A stretch of 64,000 nucleotides of DNA from Comamonas odontotermitis. Its GTDB lineage: Bacteria > Pseudomonadota > Gammaproteobacteria > Burkholderiales > Burkholderiaceae_C. The stretch lies in contig NZ_CP083451.1 in NCBI RefSeq assembly GCF_020080045.1, positions 4,327,001 to 4,391,000 of the forward strand, read 5' to 3'. The notes under the pieces were generated by a model. That model saw only the letters and a program-made list of their open reading frames with translations, ran no database searches and was not told the origin of the DNA. A program made the translations under genes and the position numbers. Of this stretch, positions 34,414 through 43,602 are shown in pieces. Within the stretch, counting starts at the first letter, position 1, and every line of letters begins with the position of its first letter.

Positions 34414-35301
34414 ATGGATTCCACCCCCTTGAACCGCTACCCCGGCCGCGTTGCCGACGTGGGAGGCGTGCCGGTGTTGCGCGCACTGCCCAACCGCGCC
34501 CGCCGCATGGTGGGCGCCTGGTGTTTTCTGGACCATGCAGGCCCCTCGCACTTTGACGAAGGCCCCGGCATGCAAGTGGGCCCGCACCCGCACACCTGCC
34601 TGCAGACCTTCACCTGGATGATCGAAGGCGAAGTGCTGCACCGCGACAGCCTGGGCAGCGAGCAACCGATCCGCCCGGGCCAGGTGAACCTGATGACGGC
34701 CGGCAAAGGCATCGCCCACTCGGAGGAAAGCCTGGGCAAGCCCGATTTCCACGCTGTGCAGCTGTGGATTGCCCTGCCCAAAGACCAGCGCTTCATCCCC
34801 CCGCGCTTTCAGCATTACCCGGTGCTGCCCCAATTCAGCCGCCAAGGCCTGCAGATGACGGTTCTGGCTGGCGAGTGGGAGGGCCAGCGCGCGCCGACCG
34901 AGGTACACAGCCCGCTGGTAGCGGTTGACATGGAGGCCAGCCAGCCTACTTCGGCCCCCCTGGCCTTGCGCACCGATTTTGAATACGGGGTGCTTTGCCT
35001 GTATGGCGACCTGCAGGTGAACGGTCAGACAGCACCCGCCAACGAGCTGATCTATCTACCCGAGGGCGGCAGCATGGTAGATGTGCAATGCGGCGCAAAC
35101 AGCCGCTTCATTCTGCTGGGCGGCGAGCCCTACGAGGGCGGCGTGCTGATCTGGTGGAATTTTGTCGGCCAGAGCCAGGAAGAAATCGAAGGCTTTCTGG
35201 CCAACTGGAACCAGGGCATCGGTTTTGGGGAGCCGGTGGCCTCGCCGCTGCCGCCGTTGACTGCCCCGACACTGGATGGCGTGCAATTGCGCCAGCGATA
35301 G
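34414..35301 (+). CDS. Pirin family protein
   Basis: A 295-residue bicupin. The metal-binding motif HPHTCLQTFTWMIEGEVLHRDS (His, His, later Glu) is in the N-terminal cupin and MTAGKGIAHSEES follows; the C-terminal cupin contains LLGGEPYEGGVLIWWNFVG. Bacterial pirins such as YhhW can oxidise quercetin, but substrates vary. GAGGAG is well placed before the ATG. It is probably cotranscribed with the GST gene. Confidence 0.9.
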   Translation: MDSTPLNRYPGRVADVGGVPVLRALPNRARRMVGAWCFLDHAGPSHFDEGPGMQVGPHPHTCLQTFTWMIEGEVLHRDSLGSEQPIRPGQVNLMTAGKGIAHSEESLGKPDFHAVQLWIALPKDQRFIPPRFQHYPVLPQFSRQGLQMTVLAGEWEGQRAPTEVHSPLVAVDMEASQPTSAPLALRTDFEYGVLCLYGDLQVNGQTAPANELIYLPEGGSMVDVQCGANSRFILLGGEPYEGGVLIWWNFVGQSQEEIEGFLANWNQGIGFGEPVASPLPPLTAPTLDGVQLRQR

Positions 35302-35348
35302 GCCCAGCCCATACTTTGCCACCCCTGAATGCTATCATTTATATAGCT

Positions 35349-35375
35349 ATTGGCGCTTATAAAGCATACGCCAAT
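35349..35375. terminator. Hairpin between convergent pirin and dinG genes
   Basis: ATTGGCG (35349-35355) pairs with CGCCAAT (35369-35375), with GGCCTTTTAATT after it. It lies in a wider AT-edged palindrome (35329-35390) of the type seen elsewhere in the window. Confidence 0.55.
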
Positions 35376-35464
35376 GGCCTTTTAATTGCATCAAAGCTCG
35401 GACAGGCAGCGCTTTGCAACTGAAACTGAGGCTTGGGCTGCGCGTGGCCCGCTTCACCTGGTTT

Positions 35465-37645
35465 TCAGGCCGTAGCCATTCGGCGGTGCAGTGTGAACGG
35501 TGGCAGACTGGCCAGCAGACGCTGGCCGTAACCGGTGCGCACCAGGCGCTTGTCGTAACAATACACATGGGCCTGGTCGGCCTCGGTACGGATGGCGCGG
35601 CCCACCCACTGCGCCAGGCGAATGGCGGTGGCTGGTACCACGATTTCACTGAAAGGGTCCCGACCCGAGTTCTTCAGCCACTCGGCGCGCGCCTCGTCCA
35701 CCGGGTCGTCAGGAGGGGCAAACGGCAGCTTGGTGATGAACAGTGATTCGCACAGCGCCCCCGGCAGATCCAGCCCTTCGCCAAAGCTCTGCATGCCAAA
35801 GATGATCGATGGCAGGCCAGCAGCCACACGCTCGCGGTGCTGCTGCAGCAACTGGCTGCGGGGCAAGGTGTTCTGCACCAGCACATGCTGGCGCATGGCG
35901 GTGGGCAGGGCATCGACCGCCAGACGCATCTGCTCGCGCGATGTGAACAGCACAAGCCCCCCCGCCTGCACCTGGGCCAGGTCTTCCAGCAAGGCGTCAA
36001 CCATTTCGTTGGTGTATTGGGCGGGCGTGCGTGGGTCTGCCTGGGTCTCGGTCACCACCAGACTGCCCTGCTCGGCATAGTTGAAGGGGCTGGCCACTTC
36101 GAGCGTGCTGACCGCCGCATCGTTGTTCAACCCCGCTTCGCGCAAAAAGAAATCAAACTGGCCGCCGCTGGTAAGCGTGGCCGACGTGAGCACCGCTCCG
36201 CGCACCTGGCTCCACAGATGGTGACGCAGGGTCGAGCCGGGAATCACCGGGCTGGCATAGGCTTTGATAGCGACAAACTCGCCCACCACATCCAGCGTGA
36301 ACCACTTGGCCGCAGGCACGCTGCCCGCAGGTGCATCCTGCAGCAACAGCTGTGTGGTGTTGTGTACGGCCTCCAACCTCGGCGCCAAGGTCCCCACCTG
36401 CGCGTACAAGGTGGACAGGCGTTTGGCTTCATCGGGTTGATCGCGCATCTGGGCACGCAGGGCCTTGGAAATGGCTTGCAGTATCTCCAGAAAGGCCCCT
36501 GCGTGGTGCGTTGCCTGTGCCAATGGCTCTACCAATGCGGGCGGTAACTCTCCGCGCGGCAGGCGCACGCGCGCCGGGCCCCGGCTGCCACCTTGCAGCT
36601 GCTGGCGCATACCCTCACCATACTCGTCCATGATCAGGCGCGCCATATCCTGCAGATGTTGGCGCAACTGCGACGAATGGCGGGGAATGTCGGCGATCTC
36701 CGAAACCTCGACCAGCGCCCCCACGCGCTGCGCACGGCTCGCGAGCTTGTCGATCCAGGTGAGCTGGCTCAGGTTCATTTCGCAGGCAAACTGGTCCAAC
36801 GCGGTACCGGGCAGATGGTGGGCCTCGTCCAGGATCAGCAGACAGTTGTCCAGCTCCGGCAGCAGCCGCGCGCCCAGCGAGGACAGCAGCAGATCGTGGT
36901 TGGCCACCAACACCTGCGCCTGCACCAGTTCCTTGCGGCGTTCGTAATACGTGCAACTGCCAAACAAGGGGCAGTGCTTGCCGGTGCAAGAGGCTCCTTC
37001 AGCAGCCACCGGGCTCCAGACTTCGGGCTCGGGCGGCGTATCCAGGGTATCGCGGTCGCCATCCCAGCGCCGGGTTGCCAGGGCATCGGCCATGCTGGTG
37101 TAGAACTGCAGGCGTGCCGCATGCTCCTGCGGGCTACGCTGGGCATTACGCGCCTGCGCCGCCTCTTCAGGGAAGAAATCGTCGTCGATGGGCTCGCCCC
37201 CATCGGCTGCATCACCCTGTGCCGCACCCGCCAGACGCTCCAGCTTGAGCTTGCATACGTAGCGCCCACGCCCTTTGGCCAGCGCATATTTGAAGGGCTG
37301 TGGCATCTGCTGTGCCAGCGCGGGCAAATCCTTGTTCACCAACTGCTCTTGCAGCGCCACCGTCGCCGTCGAAATCAGCACGCGCGTGCCGCGCTCCAGC
37401 GCCATCGCAATGGCAGGCACTGCATACGCCAGCGATTTACCCACGCCAGTGCCCGCCTGGATCACCGCAAGGGCGCGTTGCGGCTCTTCGCCCTCTTCCA
37501 GCTTGCCCAGTTGCGCAGCGGCAAAAGTCTCTGCCACCTTCTCGGCCATCAAGCGCTGCCCAGGCCGCGAGCGAAAGCCACCATCCGCATTCACCATGCG
37601 GTCAAAGGCGGAAACAGCGTTGCGGGCCCATTCGGAAGAAGACAT
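35465..37645 (-). CDS. dinG: ATP-dependent DNA helicase DinG
   Basis: A 726-residue superfamily 2 helicase of the XPD/DinG group. Walker A is IQAGTGVGKSLAYAVP and motif II is LLILDEAHHLPG. The four Fe-S Cys candidates are in RYVCKLKLE, then SCTGKHCPLFGSC. C-terminal motifs are GLVLFTSREQM, FGMQSFGEGLDLPG and LAQWVGRAIRTEAD. It unwinds 5'-3', acting in repair and on R-loops. The start at 37645 (MSSSEWARNAV) is chosen; an ATG at 37663 in the same frame is equally possible. Confidence 0.9.
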   Translation of the reverse strand: MSSSEWARNAVSAFDRMVNADGGFRSRPGQRLMAEKVAETFAAAQLGKLEEGEEPQRALAVIQAGTGVGKSLAYAVPAIAMALERGTRVLISTATVALQEQLVNKDLPALAQQMPQPFKYALAKGRGRYVCKLKLERLAGAAQGDAADGGEPIDDDFFPEEAAQARNAQRSPQEHAARLQFYTSMADALATRRWDGDRDTLDTPPEPEVWSPVAAEGASCTGKHCPLFGSCTYYERRKELVQAQVLVANHDLLLSSLGARLLPELDNCLLILDEAHHLPGTALDQFACEMNLSQLTWIDKLASRAQRVGALVEVSEIADIPRHSSQLRQHLQDMARLIMDEYGEGMRQQLQGGSRGPARVRLPRGELPPALVEPLAQATHHAGAFLEILQAISKALRAQMRDQPDEAKRLSTLYAQVGTLAPRLEAVHNTTQLLLQDAPAGSVPAAKWFTLDVVGEFVAIKAYASPVIPGSTLRHHLWSQVRGAVLTSATLTSGGQFDFFLREAGLNNDAAVSTLEVASPFNYAEQGSLVVTETQADPRTPAQYTNEMVDALLEDLAQVQAGGLVLFTSREQMRLAVDALPTAMRQHVLVQNTLPRSQLLQQHRERVAAGLPSIIFGMQSFGEGLDLPGALCESLFITKLPFAPPDDPVDEARAEWLKNSGRDPFSEIVVPATAIRLAQWVGRAIRTEADQAHVYCYDKRLVRTGYGQRLLASLPPFTLHRRMATA

Positions 37646-37960
37646 AGGCGGGGAGTGTGGCATGGTTTGGGAGGGCGCAGCCAACACTGGGGATTTATGC
37701 GGTATTGGTTGGACGGCTGGCGGCAATACCCGCTCCATACCTTCCGTCGGTCTGTGACTTCCTATCCCCGTCACAGTGACATTTGGCAATACCCCGCTGC
37801 CCGCACCAGACAGTAGAATCGCTTGGGGCATATTCGATGCCATTTTTCATCAGGGTAAAAATACCACGTGTTTCCCGCAAGGAAAGCATGCAGGGCAACC
37901 ACACATAGATAGGGGCATGCGCCAGCCAAGCGTGTGCGGTCGCTGTGAATCAAGGCTGAA

Positions 37961-38314
37961 ATGGCAACTTATCAAATTACTACCACGGTACTGGGCGTGC
38001 TTTTTGCCGCAGTCATCCTGTACCTGATCCGTGGTGACCGCCTTTATTTGCGACTGGGCTTGTTCTGGTTTGCGCTCGCAATGCTTGCTGTATTGCTGGG
38101 CGTATGGCCCCGCATGCTCGATCAGGTGGCAGACCAACTGGGCATTCGCTACTCGCCCACGCTGCTGCTGGTATGTGCCGTGGCCGTGCTGTTCATCAAG
38201 GCTCTGCACGCGGACATGGTCAACACACGGATCGAGCGACAAGTGCGCAGGCTCAATCAAAGCCTGGCGCTGCTACATATCAAGAGCCAGCAAGCCGCCA
38301 GCGAAAAATCCTGA
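37961..38314 (+). CDS. DUF2304 family small membrane protein
   Basis: A 117-residue protein with three hydrophobic helices (TTTVLGVLFAAVILYLI; LGLFWFALAMLAVLLGVWP; PTLLLVCAVAVLFIKAL) and a charged helical tail (ERQVRRLNQSLALLH). DUF2304 proteins commonly accompany polyprenyl-phosphate sugar transferases in surface polysaccharide loci. Here it stands 35 bp before manC at the beginning of such a locus, without an adjacent GT2 partner. Confidence 0.75.
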   Translation: MATYQITTTVLGVLFAAVILYLIRGDRLYLRLGLFWFALAMLAVLLGVWPRMLDQVADQLGIRYSPTLLLVCAVAVLFIKALHADMVNTRIERQVRRLNQSLALLHIKSQQAASEKS

Positions 38315-38348
38315 ACATTTACTACATCAACTTCAGCAAGTCATTCCA

Positions 38349-39809
38349 ATGTCAAAGCTTACGCCGGTCATCATGTGTGGTGGCAGTGGAACCCGTTTGT
38401 GGCCTCTCTCGCGCGAACACTATCCCAAGCAGTTTCTGAGCCTGAGCGCCGATGGCAAATCGATGCTGCAAAACACGGCGTTGCGCCTGAATGGACTGAA
38501 TTCTGGCATCCAGCAAACGGGCCCCATTCTGGTGTGCAACGCAGAACACCGCTTTCTGGCAGCCCAACAGCTGCAGGAACAAGGCATTGGTGGAGCCAAG
38601 CTGGTGCTGGAGCCCGTTGGCCGCAATACGGCCCCCGCCCTGACCCTGGCTGCCTTGGTGGCCGAGCCCGATGCCGTGCTGCTGGCCATGCCTGCCGACC
38701 ATGTCATGACCCGCCCTGAGCAATTGCACCAGGCAGCAGAAATCGGGTGGACCCTGGCCCAGGGCGGCGCCATGGTGACTTTTGGAATCGTCGCGGACCG
38801 GCCAGAGACCGGGTATGGCTATATCCAGAAAGGCGCATCAGACGACAAAGGCGCATTCTCCATCCAAAGCTTTGCAGAAAAACCATCTGCACAGCTTGCC
38901 GAGCAATACCTGGCCAGCGGCCAATACTTGTGGAACAGCGGCCTGTTCATGGTGCGCGCCGACCAGTGGCTCAAAGCCATGGCTGCCCTCCAGCCCGCGA
39001 TGCTGCAAGCATGCCAACAATCCATGGCCCAAAGCACGACGGACATGGACTTCATTCGCCCGCATACTGATCTCTTCGGCGCGTGTCCGTCAGACTCCAT
39101 CGACTACGCGGTCATGGAAAAACTACCCGTCAAGCCCGAACTGGGTGTGCCCGCGCGCGTTGTACCGCTGGATGCCGGCTGGTCCGACCTGGGCGCCTGG
39201 GATGCTCTGTGGGACGTTCTGCCGAAAGACGCGCACGGCAATACCGGCAGCGGCGAAACACTGGCCGTCGATACACGCAACAGCCTGCTGTTCTCTGAAA
39301 ACCGCCTGATCGCCACCGTCGGCCTGGAAAACGTCGTCATCGTGGAAACCGCCGATGCCGTGCTGGTGGCCGACAAACGCCGCACGCAGGACGTGAAAAA
39401 AGTCGTGGCGGAACTCAAAGCACAAAAGCGCAGCATGGCATCCACCCACCGCAAGGTGCACCGTCCCTGGGGCTGGTATGACAGCATCGACTGCGGCGAG
39501 CGCTTCCAGGTCAAACGCATCGTGGTCAACCCCGGCGCCAAGCTCAGCCTGCAGATGCACCACCACCGGGCCGAACACTGGATCGTGGTGAAGGGCACCG
39601 CCGAGGTCACCAATGGCGACGAAACTTTTCTGCTGGGCGAAAACGAATCCACCTTCATTCCCCTTGGACACGCCCATCGCCTGGCCAACCCCGGCAAGGT
39701 GCCACTGGAGATCATCGAGGTCCAGTCGGGCAGCTATCTCGGTGAAGACGATATCGTCCGCTTTGAAGACACCTATGGCCGCGCGCCAGCAGTGCAACCA
39801 GCCAAGTGA
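38349..39809 (+). CDS. manC: Mannose-1-phosphate guanylyltransferase / mannose-6-phosphate isomerase
   Basis: A 486-residue bifunctional enzyme. The N-terminal nucleotidyltransferase carries CGGSGTRLWPLSREHYPKQF and FVEKP-like SFAEKPSAQLAEQYL. The C-terminal type II phosphomannose isomerase cupin (about residues 365-480) carries VKRIVVNPGAKLSLQMHHHR and FIPLGHAHRLANPG. It makes GDP-mannose for polysaccharide synthesis. No phosphomannomutase is in the window. It is followed, with a GTGA junction, by the ABC-2 permease gene, placing it in the same operon. Confidence 0.93.
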   Translation: MSKLTPVIMCGGSGTRLWPLSREHYPKQFLSLSADGKSMLQNTALRLNGLNSGIQQTGPILVCNAEHRFLAAQQLQEQGIGGAKLVLEPVGRNTAPALTLAALVAEPDAVLLAMPADHVMTRPEQLHQAAEIGWTLAQGGAMVTFGIVADRPETGYGYIQKGASDDKGAFSIQSFAEKPSAQLAEQYLASGQYLWNSGLFMVRADQWLKAMAALQPAMLQACQQSMAQSTTDMDFIRPHTDLFGACPSDSIDYAVMEKLPVKPELGVPARVVPLDAGWSDLGAWDALWDVLPKDAHGNTGSGETLAVDTRNSLLFSENRLIATVGLENVVIVETADAVLVADKRRTQDVKKVVAELKAQKRSMASTHRKVHRPWGWYDSIDCGERFQVKRIVVNPGAKLSLQMHHHRAEHWIVVKGTAEVTNGDETFLLGENESTFIPLGHAHRLANPGKVPLEIIEVQSGSYLGEDDIVRFEDTYGRAPAVQPAK

Positions 39810-39814
39810 GCACC

Positions 39815-40618
39815 ATGCCTGGATTACCCATGCTTCGCGCCCTGTGGGCATACCGCGGTTTCATCTGGAGCAGCGTGCTGCGCGAGTTCCATGGCAAGTA
39901 CCGCGAATCGCTGCTCGGCGCTTTCTGGTCAGTAGCCAACCCGCTGACCATGATTGTCATCTACACCGTGGTGTTCGGCCAGCTCATGCGCTCTACCCTG
40001 CCGGGGCACGAGCAAACGCCATTTGCTTTCAGCATCTACCTGTGCGCCGGCGTCATCACATGGGGGCTTTTTTCCGAAATGCTGGGTAGGTTGAATGGAG
40101 TGTTTCTGGAGCACGGCAACCTCATCAAGAAATCGAACTTTCCGCGCATCTGCCTGCCAGCCATCGTCACACTGTCCGCACTCATCAACTTCGGCATCAT
40201 TTTTACGTTGTACCTGCTCTTTCTAGCCATCATCGGCCATTGGCCGGGCGTGGCTCTCTTCGCGCTAGTTCCGTTGCTGGCGCTGCAGCTCCTGTTTACG
40301 TTGGGATTGGGTATTTTTCTGGGCACACTCAATGTGTTCTTTCGCGACGTGGGCCAACTCACCGGCGTGGTACTGCAGTTCTGGTTCTGGCTCACCCCCA
40401 TTGTCTACACCCTGCCCGCACTGCCCGAAAAAGTACGCGGCCTGATGGCACTCAACCCCATGCAACCACTGATAGCCGCTTACCAGCAGATCTTTCTGGA
40501 CAAGACCCTGCCCGCCTTTGGTCCGCTGCTGCCCCTTGTCATCTTGACCGTCATCTTCCTGCTGCTCGGTGCAGGCTTTTTCCTGGCCCGCGTGGGCGAA
40601 CTGGTGGATGAACTGTAA
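39815..40618 (+). CDS. wzm: ABC-2 polysaccharide export permease (Wzm-type)
   Basis: A 267-residue permease with six helices and an N-terminal amphipathic region (REFHGKYRESLLGAFWSVANP) that is characteristic of Wzm/TagG-type O-antigen and capsule exporters. GRLNGVFLEHGNLIKKSNFPR is the coupling-helix region. It exports undecaprenyl-linked glycan with the ATPase encoded next. Translation may instead begin at a GTG at 39806 that overlaps the manC stop. Its TAA overlaps the following ATG. Confidence 0.9.
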   Translation: MPGLPMLRALWAYRGFIWSSVLREFHGKYRESLLGAFWSVANPLTMIVIYTVVFGQLMRSTLPGHEQTPFAFSIYLCAGVITWGLFSEMLGRLNGVFLEHGNLIKKSNFPRICLPAIVTLSALINFGIIFTLYLLFLAIIGHWPGVALFALVPLLALQLLFTLGLGIFLGTLNVFFRDVGQLTGVVLQFWFWLTPIVYTLPALPEKVRGLMALNPMQPLIAAYQQIFLDKTLPAFGPLLPLVILTVIFLLLGAGFFLARVGELVDEL

Positions 40619-41835
40619 TGAGTGCGCTGACTGTTACCAACATAGGCAAGGCCTACAAGCGCTACCCCAGCAAATGGGCTCGTGCGCGGGAATGGATCAC
40701 TCGCCGAACCACCCATGAGAAAACCTGGGTGCTGCGTGATATCAGCTTCACCGTACAGCCCGGCGAGGCTGTGGGGATCGTTGGTGTCAACGGCGCAGGC
40801 AAGAGCACGCTGCTCAAGATCATCACCGGCACGACCCAACCGACCCAAGGCCAGGTAAGCAGCCAAGGACGCGTGGCTGCGCTGCTGGAACTGGGCATGG
40901 GCTTTCACCCCGATTTCACTGGCCGCCAAAACGTCTTCATGGCCGGACAGTTGCTAGGCCTTCGTCAGGATGAAATCGCTGCCTGCATGCCCTCCATTGA
41001 AGCATTTGCAGAGATTGGCGACTACATTGATCAGCCCGTGCGCGTGTACAGCAGCGGCATGCAGGTGCGGCTCGCTTTCAGCGTAGCAACTGTCGTACGG
41101 CCAGACATCCTGATCGTCGATGAAGCACTTTCAGTGGGTGACGCCTATTTTCAGCATAAAAGCTTTGAGCGCATCCGCGAGCTCAGAAGGCTAGGCACAA
41201 CACTACTCATTGTCAGCCACGATAAAGGCGCCATCCAGTCAATCTGTGACCGTGCCATTCTGCTGTCCAAGGGGCAAAAGCTGCTGGAAGGCCGGCCGGA
41301 GGCCGTGCTCGACTACTACAATGCGGCGATCGTCGACGATGCGAACAGCCGTATCTCGCAGACCGTCAACGAAGACGGCATTGCACAAACCATATCCGGT
41401 ACCGGGAAGAGCCGGATTGTCAATGTCACGCTTCGCGACGCATCTGGTCGGGAAGTCGAGGTTGTGGGTGTTGGTGCCGAATTGACGTTGGAAATTCAGG
41501 TCGAGGTACTCTCGCATATCAGCACTCTTGTTGCCGGTTTTCTGATCAAGGACCGCCTTGGACAGGAGGTTTTTGGGACCAATTCGTACCACCATGACCA
41601 AGTCGTGAGTGATCTCGGTAACGGAAGCCATCTAACCTATCGCTATCACTTCAAGGCCGACATTGGCCCAGGCAGTTACTCGATAGCCGTTGCCCTGCAT
41701 AAGACAGAAAGCCATCTTTCCGAGAACTACGAATGGAGGGATATGGCAACTATCTTCAAGGTTGTCAATCTATCTCAAAAGCAATTTATAGGCGTAGCGT
41801 GGATAGAGCCACATTTGGAAATTTTGCATGACTGA
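40618..41835 (+). CDS. wzt: ABC polysaccharide export ATPase with C-terminal carbohydrate-binding domain (Wzt-type)
   Basis: A 405-residue ATPase. Walker A is GVNGAGKST near residue 60, the signature is YSSGMQVRLAFS and Walker B is ILIVDEALSVGD. Residues about 250-405 form a Wzt C-terminal beta-sandwich (GFLIKDRLGQEVFGTNSY, SYSIAVALHK, NYEWRDMATIF). Family knowledge: this domain recognises the modified non-reducing end of the O-polysaccharide and confers substrate selectivity. The DNA encoding this second half is noticeably more AT-rich than the ATPase half. It overlaps the methyltransferase gene by 8 bp. Confidence 0.93.
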   Translation: MSALTVTNIGKAYKRYPSKWARAREWITRRTTHEKTWVLRDISFTVQPGEAVGIVGVNGAGKSTLLKIITGTTQPTQGQVSSQGRVAALLELGMGFHPDFTGRQNVFMAGQLLGLRQDEIAACMPSIEAFAEIGDYIDQPVRVYSSGMQVRLAFSVATVVRPDILIVDEALSVGDAYFQHKSFERIRELRRLGTTLLIVSHDKGAIQSICDRAILLSKGQKLLEGRPEAVLDYYNAAIVDDANSRISQTVNEDGIAQTISGTGKSRIVNVTLRDASGREVEVVGVGAELTLEIQVEVLSHISTLVAGFLIKDRLGQEVFGTNSYHHDQVVSDLGNGSHLTYRYHFKADIGPGSYSIAVALHKTESHLSENYEWRDMATIFKVVNLSQKQFIGVAWIEPHLEILHD

Positions 41836-42652
41836 CAATTTTTATGAATTCTTCGAAGGCGTCAATTACGCTTCAGAAGACCAGGTTCGAGAATATCGTT
41901 CCATCTATATAAGCTATGTCAAACCCATTTTAGACTTTGTTGAATCGCCACTGGCATTTGACTTTGGCTGCGGGCGCGGTGAGTGGCTCGACATGCTTCG
42001 CGGCCTGGGCTTTCGGACCAAAGGTATTGACATTGACCAAGGCATGCTCAATTCTGCACAGCAGAAAGGGCTTGACGCTCAATTGGGTGATGCATCTGAT
42101 TTTCTCAAAAAAATTCCTGACCAAAGTGTGGCCGTACTCTCTGCCTTCCACGTGCTTGAGCATCTGCCATTCGACAAAATCATCGAATTCTTCCTACAAA
42201 GCAAGAGAGTGCTCATCCCAGGAGGGGTACTTATTGCAGAGACGCCCAATCCAGAAAATTTATTTGTTGCAACAACCAATTTTTATTTGGATCACACCCA
42301 TATTCGCCCCATTCCAATCCTGCAAATGATCAATCTTGCACGATATTTTGGTTATCAAAAATATTCCATTATACGCCTTCAAGAAGAAAAAGACCTGTAT
42401 CACAAAGAGGATATAACGTTTCGAGATCTCTTCTATGGTGTGAGCAAAGACTATGGCCTCATCGCACAGAACCCTGGTGGTGCCGAAGGCTTGATCCAAG
42501 CAGTTGATCATCCTCTTCGTTATGAAACTGGCATTGGTATTGATGATCTAATCAAACGTTTGGACAATCGCATACAAAATTTGGCGCAAAAAGTTCGCGA
42601 ACTTTCAGCAAAGACTGATAGCGAATCCGAAGATATAAGTCAATCCAATTAA
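41828..42652 (+). CDS. SAM-dependent methyltransferase, possible O-antigen chain terminator
   Basis: A 274-residue class I methyltransferase. Motif I is FDFGCGRGEWLDML, the acidic strand-two end is KGIDIDQGML, and the domain continues with HVLEHLPFDKIIEFF and PGGVLIAETPNPENL. It resembles the methyltransferase part of WbdD-type chain terminators but lacks a kinase domain; a short helical segment (DDLIKRLDNRIQNLAQKVRE) ends the protein. Overlap with wzt, whose C-terminal domain reads the terminal group, supports a capping role, which is inference. The base composition is low in GC. Confidence 0.8.
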   Translation: MTDNFYEFFEGVNYASEDQVREYRSIYISYVKPILDFVESPLAFDFGCGRGEWLDMLRGLGFRTKGIDIDQGMLNSAQQKGLDAQLGDASDFLKKIPDQSVAVLSAFHVLEHLPFDKIIEFFLQSKRVLIPGGVLIAETPNPENLFVATTNFYLDHTHIRPIPILQMINLARYFGYQKYSIIRLQEEKDLYHKEDITFRDLFYGVSKDYGLIAQNPGGAEGLIQAVDHPLRYETGIGIDDLIKRLDNRIQNLAQKVRELSAKTDSESEDISQSN

Positions 42653-42690
42653 TATACATTTAAACCCACGAACAGAACGAAGACTCAGTA

Positions 42691-43602
42691 ATGGAAAAAA
42701 TTCTACACCGCGTCTATTTCGAGAATTATCGCCCTTTCAAGGATCCTTTTCTCCATTATTTGGAAACTTGGTACAGGGAACTTCCCCAATACCAGGTAAT
42801 GAGGTGGGGGAAAGACAATGTCGATGTCACAATCAACGATTGGATGAAGCGTTCCGCTGAGGCCAATGACCCCGTTTTCTTGAGTGAATTTGTGCGCTGG
42901 ACTGCACTCAAGGAATATGGTGGAGCATATCTTGACAGCGATTGCGAAGTGCTCAATGGCAAGGTTTTCGATCAGCTGGTGGACGAGCTCATGGCCTCGG
43001 ATGAATACGATGCCTTCGTGGGCGTCGAGGATTTCGAGAATGGTTACCCCACAGCGCAAACCGTTGCAGCCAAGAAAGGGGCGGAAATTGTCGATTTCAT
43101 GTACGACATGTACCAGAACAGGCTTTCCAGTGGATTGTGGCATTGGAGAGCGGAGCGGCTCCTCATTGGTCCTCAGCTCATGAGCCTGTACTTCCGTGAC
43201 AAGGGATACCAGACTGACAAGGGCTTTTTTCCAAAATTGAAAAAACCAGTGATAGTTGGTCGAGTCAAAATTTACCCACAGGAGTATTTTTCACCAAAAT
43301 TCACAACAACGGGCAAAAAACTTAATATCACTGAAAATACCTGCATCTATCATCTTTTTGCAAACCTGAATGTGAAAGAAGTAGACCCTGAAGCGGAAAA
43401 ACACCGTCGGGAGCCAATGCTTTTCAGTGACTATTGCAAGTACCTTGAAGATTTAGCAAGTCGGCGAGCAACCTCTACCCCGGAAACTGTGGGCTACCGG
43501 CGCAGCAATGGTGGTTTCGACTATGGCAAGATCATCAATCATGGTCTGAAAGACCCTACCGGCATGATGAAGAAAATCTGGGACTATGCAAAAAGCAAGT
43601 AA
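42691..43602 (+). CDS. GT32-like glycosyltransferase with DXD motif
   Basis: A 303-residue transferase of the Gly_transf_sug/GT32 type. It begins MEKILHRVYFENYRPFKDPF. The conserved segment FVRWTALKEYGGAYLDSD contains the DXD metal-nucleotide-sugar motif. GPQLMSLYF and KIYPQEYFSPKF follow and are shared with the next gene. Transfer of a hexose to the growing O-polysaccharide on the cytoplasmic face is inferred. It overlaps the next gene by 17 bp. The base composition is AT-rich. Confidence 0.82.
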   Translation: MEKILHRVYFENYRPFKDPFLHYLETWYRELPQYQVMRWGKDNVDVTINDWMKRSAEANDPVFLSEFVRWTALKEYGGAYLDSDCEVLNGKVFDQLVDELMASDEYDAFVGVEDFENGYPTAQTVAAKKGAEIVDFMYDMYQNRLSSGLWHWRAERLLIGPQLMSLYFRDKGYQTDKGFFPKLKKPVIVGRVKIYPQEYFSPKFTTTGKKLNITENTCIYHLFANLNVKEVDPEAEKHRREPMLFSDYCKYLEDLASRRATSTPETVGYRRSNGGFDYGKIINHGLKDPTGMMKKIWDYAKSK

